Below, one piece after another: positions 4,272-6,113 of a DNA stretch of 6,113 bases. Numbering within the stretch: the stretch's first letter is position 1; every line of letters starts with the position of its first letter. Below the pieces are notes generated by a model. That model ran no database searches, was not told where the DNA came from, and saw nothing but the letters and a program-made list of their open reading frames with translations. Both the position numbers and the translations under genes were made by a program. This stretch comes from Acidobacteriota bacterium (GTDB lineage Bacteria; Acidobacteriota; UBA890; WLXD01): NCBI GenBank assembly GCA_022571615.1, contig JACZXM010000208.1:1-6113 (forward strand), in the 5' to 3' direction.

Positions 4272-5651
4272 ATGCGCGCAACTCTTCACCGTCCTGTCGC
4301 TCTCCCCCTTGCGCTGGCGGTTGTTGCCGCCCTCCCCCTCATTTCGCTGGCCCAGGAGGCTCCGGCATCCGAGCTCGGTGCTCGCCGCGAGCAGCTCATG
4401 GAGCGGTTGGCCGACGGGATCGTCTTGCTGCACGCGCGCTCGCTGGCCAAGGCCGAGGACCAGCCGGGTTTTCTCCAGGATGCGTCCTTCTTCTACTTCA
4501 CCGGCCTCAGCGTTCAGCCCGCGGCTATCCTGGCGCTCGATGGGCAGCGCCGGGAAACGCGGCTATTCGTGCCGCCCGCACCGATGTCGTTTGGCCAGCC
4601 GGTGGATGGGCTCGGCCCCAGCCCCGGGCCTTCGTCGGCGCGCAAGCTCGGCCTCACCGCGGTGCAGCCCTGGGATCAGTTCCAACCCTGGCTCCAAGAG
4701 CGATTGGAGGCCAGCCCGGTCAAGCTGTACGTCGATGCCCCGCGGCGCGCCGAGGCCACCGGCACGCCGGAACCCTTGCTCGCGGTGGCCGGCGACCTGG
4801 GTCTCTGGCGCCAGGCATTGCGACAGGCGTTCCCAGACGCGGTGATCGAATCGGCGCTGCCGGTGCTGCGCGAGATGCGATGGGTCAAGTCACCGAGCGA
4901 GATTGCCGCTCTGCGGGCCAACGCGATTGCCACCGTAGCGGCGTTGCACGCGGCGGCGGCGCGCATCGAGCCGGGGATCCGTCAACGCCAGGTGGAGGCA
5001 ACGGTGATAGCGGCCTGCATCGAGGCCGGCGCCCACGGGCCGTCGTTCTGGCCCTGGGCAATGTCGGGACCCAACGCCCGGGTCGACAATCTGGTGCGGG
5101 CGTTCTACTCCTACGAGCATCTGGACCGAACCCTGCTGGCAGGCGAGCTCGTACGGGTAGATATCGGCTGCCGCGGCCACGGCTACGGCGCCGATGTCGG
5201 CCGCACGATTCCGGTCGACGGTGAGTTCTCCGCTCCACAAGCAGAGACCTGGGAGCTGCTGACCTCCGCCTACCTGGCCGGCCTCGAGGCCATGCGTGCG
5301 GATACGACCGTGAGCGCGGTGCGTGCCGCCAGTCGTGCCCGCGTGCGTGAGCTCACCCCGGCGCTGCGGACCGACACCGCACGCCGCGCCGCCGAGTTGC
5401 TCGATAGCGACTCGGCCTGGCATCTGCACGGTGTAGGAATCGAGAGCGGCGAGGAGGCGCTCCCGATCCTGCGGGCGGGAACCGTTCTGGCTTACGAGCC
5501 CATGGTCACCGTCGGCGCCGACGCCTTCTATCTCGAGGACATGATCCTGGTAACCGAGACCGGCCACGAGGTTCTCAGCGCCGGGCTTCCCTACAGTGCG
5601 AACAAAATCGGAGCTCTGGTGTCTTCCGGATCTTCCGGATCCGAGCGATGA
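4272..5651 (+). CDS. secreted M24B metallopeptidase, Xaa-Pro aminopeptidase (aminopeptidase P)-like
   Basis: This is a 459-residue exported protein. Residues 1-27 look like a Sec signal peptide: Arg/His near the start, hydrophobic ALPLALAVVAALPLISLA, and probable cleavage after SLA before QEAP. An AMP_N-type domain follows (about 38-200, with FLQDASFFYFTGLS at 67-80), then the M24 'pita-bread' catalytic domain (about 205-440). The five dinuclear-metal ligands are visible: Asp297 (VRVDIG), Asp308 (GADVGRT), His386 (LHGVGI), Glu409 (AYEP) and Glu422 (YLED). Family enzymes remove an N-terminal residue that precedes proline, usually with Mn2+. Two further active-site histidines of E. coli PepP seem absent: the position seven after His386 is Gly393, and the segment before Asp297 (AFYSYEHLDR) does not align a His at the expected -17. 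The ATG has AAGGAGG (4260-4266) 5 nt upstream. The last nine residues, SSGSSGSER, form a low-complexity tail. The role is probably periplasmic peptide scavenging; exact specificity is not certain. Confidence 0.88.
   Translation: MRATLHRPVALPLALAVVAALPLISLAQEAPASELGARREQLMERLADGIVLLHARSLAKAEDQPGFLQDASFFYFTGLSVQPAAILALDGQRRETRLFVPPAPMSFGQPVDGLGPSPGPSSARKLGLTAVQPWDQFQPWLQERLEASPVKLYVDAPRRAEATGTPEPLLAVAGDLGLWRQALRQAFPDAVIESALPVLREMRWVKSPSEIAALRANAIATVAALHAAAARIEPGIRQRQVEATVIAACIEAGAHGPSFWPWAMSGPNARVDNLVRAFYSYEHLDRTLLAGELVRVDIGCRGHGYGADVGRTIPVDGEFSAPQAETWELLTSAYLAGLEAMRADTTVSAVRAASRARVRELTPALRTDTARRAAELLDSDSAWHLHGVGIESGEEALPILRAGTVLAYEPMVTVGADAFYLEDMILVTETGHEVLSAGLPYSANKIGALVSSGSSGSER
5622..5639 (+). 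repeat. tandem 9-bp repeat at the 3' end of the peptidase gene
   Basis: TCTTCCGGA occurs twice in tandem and encodes Ser-Ser-Gly twice, giving the SSGSSGSER tail. Each unit contains the palindrome TCCGGA, so the two can also pair as a 6-bp hairpin with a 3-nt loop 10 nt before the stop codon. It is probably a simple slippage expansion. Confidence 0.7.
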
Positions 5652-5699
5652 TCTGCGTGCAGTAGCTCGTGCGCTTCCCGACCCTGGAGGAGGAAAAGC

Positions 5700-5933
5700 A
5701 TGTCACACATGACCCCATGCCCGAACTGCGACGGCGGGAACCTCTACAAGAGCAAGAAAATCAGCTCGGGAGGCGGGCACGCCCCCAACTACCTGCCGGG
5801 TCTCGGAAGGTTCCTGTCCACGGCTGGATTCCATGTCGTGGTGTGCAGGGATTGTGGCCTGTCACGCTTCTTTGCCCACGAAGAAGCCAGAGCGAAGCTC
5901 GGCGAGTCCGATAAGTGGACGCGCGTGCCGTAG
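5700..5933 (+). CDS. small zinc-ribbon protein of unknown function
   Basis: This protein has 77 residues. Two CxxC pairs, Cys7-Pro-Asn-Cys10 and Cys49-Arg-Asp-Cys52, make a classic four-cysteine zinc ribbon, with a 38-residue insert containing ISSGGGHAPNYLPGLGRFL (21-39). After the second knuckle comes GLSRFFAHEEARAKLGESDKW, a short helix with a basic/aromatic end. There is no signal peptide or membrane segment, so it should be cytoplasmic. I recognise the general pattern as a small bacterial zinc-ribbon family without known function. Zinc ribbons of this type bind nucleic acid or protein partners, but nothing in the sequence decides which. The start ATG at 5700 is supported by GGAGGAGG at 5686-5693; Met4 (5709) is a less well placed alternative. 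It begins 48 bp after the peptidase stop in the same direction and could share its transcript. Confidence 0.8.
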   Translation: MSHMTPCPNCDGGNLYKSKKISSGGGHAPNYLPGLGRFLSTAGFHVVVCRDCGLSRFFAHEEARAKLGESDKWTRVP

Positions 5934-5984
5934 TCCGCTGGCCGCAAGACGCGGCGCCCCTCCGGAACTCGCTGGTCGGTGGCC

Positions 5985-6002
5985 GTCTCTAGCTTGAGAG
6001 AC
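5985..6002. repeat. small intergenic hairpin
   Basis: GTCTCT (5985-5990) and AGAGAC (5997-6002) form a perfect 6-bp stem with loop AGCTTG, in the 90-bp gap after the zinc-ribbon gene. No run of U follows, so it is a poor intrinsic terminator. It ends 10 nt before the AGGAGG of the next gene and may mark processing or be chance. Confidence 0.3.
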
Positions 6003-6023
6003 CCGCATCCACAGGAGGCGCTA

Positions 6024-6113
6024 TTGAGCAACAGGAGCTTCTCGCGTCGCGCTGTCGCGCTGCTCGGAGCAGCGGCAGTCGCGCTGATCATCGTCGGTGT
6101 TGTTGGCCTGCGC
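6024..6113 (+). CDS. N-terminus of an exported or membrane-anchored protein, cut by the window end
   Basis: The TTG at 6024 has AGGAGG (6013-6018) 5 nt upstream, the same arrangement as the TTG gene at 60. The 30 codons available encode MSNRSFSRRAVALLG followed by AAAVALIIVGVVGLR: a basic n-region with Arg8-Arg9, then about 18 hydrophobic residues. This is a signal anchor or an uncleaved signal sequence (N-in, C-out). SRRAVALLG loosely recalls a twin-arginine motif, but the following residues do not complete SRRxFLK. The mature protein lies outside the window, so its function cannot be stated. Confidence 0.6.
   Translation, partial: MSNRSFSRRAVALLGAAAVALIIVGVVGLR

Noticed and set aside
4147..5224. 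Open frames of 232 and 352 codons overlapping the peptidase gene
   Set aside because: They are alternative frames of the same DNA with low-complexity Arg/Ala/Pro composition. The peptidase frame has the signal peptide, domain motifs and ribosome binding site.
4890..5567. 225-codon minus-strand frame opposite the peptidase
   Set aside because: It is a shadow frame without ribosome binding site or recognisable motifs, lying fully inside a well-supported gene.
5622..5646. SSGSSGS tail with TCCGGA and GGATCC restriction-site-like sequences as a cloning linker
   Set aside because: The sequence continues without a break into ordinary intergenic DNA and a natural gene. Nothing else suggests a construct, and a simple tandem duplication explains it.
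5985..6023. Intrinsic terminator after the zinc-ribbon gene
   Set aside because: The 6-bp stem has no following U-run and leads within 10 nt into the next ribosome binding site, so it is listed only as a small hairpin.

Overview
The window is bacterial, GC-rich chromosomal DNA with strong AGGAGG-type ribosome binding sites, several placed 5 to 6 nt from the start, and some TTG starts. The main taxonomic hint is an 803-residue duplicated MacB/FtsX-type permease without an ATPase. This is the ADOP family ('acidobacterial duplicated orphan permease'), common in Acidobacteriota and some other soil or marine phyla. That hint is weak, and no genus can be named. There is no sign of phage, transposase, CRISPR, tRNA or rRNA.

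Layout. (1) Bases 1-544 are a mosaic of gene debris. A promoter-like extended -10 and a good ribosome binding site lead into the 5' part of a coiled-coil gene (TTG at 60). This runs at about 200 into roughly 95 bp that reads on the minus strand as a scrap of an ADOP permease. That in turn abuts, at about 295, the C-terminal third of an alpha/beta hydrolase, which keeps its catalytic Asp and His but has lost its nucleophile. (2) 659-1606 (+) is an intact homocysteine S-methyltransferase-family enzyme with all three zinc cysteines. (3) 1682-4093 (-) is the full-length ADOP permease, convergent with the methyltransferase; the 75-bp gap holds a long dyad and an orphan TATAAT box. (4) 4094-4271 is a 178-bp divergent intergenic region and the most unusual part of the window. 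It has a 9-bp direct repeat with a 20-bp period over the permease ribosome binding site, a perfect 16-bp palindrome, and three nested, nearly concentric inverted repeats that predict a structured leader for the downstream gene. (5) 4272-5651 (+) is a secreted M24B (aminopeptidase P-like) metallopeptidase with the five metal ligands but apparently without two second-shell histidines. (6) 5700-5933 (+) is a 77-residue zinc-ribbon protein. (7) 6024 to the end (+) is the first 30 codons of a membrane-anchored or exported protein.

The genes do not form one obvious pathway. The peptidase, zinc-ribbon and final genes run in the same direction with gaps of 48 and 90 bp and could be co-transcribed. 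The methyltransferase appears to stand alone. The permease shares its upstream region with the peptidase, so the repeats between them may control one or both. The best candidate for something undescribed is the structured and palindromic element at 4149-4271. The best genome-evolution observation is the three-part mosaic at 60-544, which could also be an assembly artefact.
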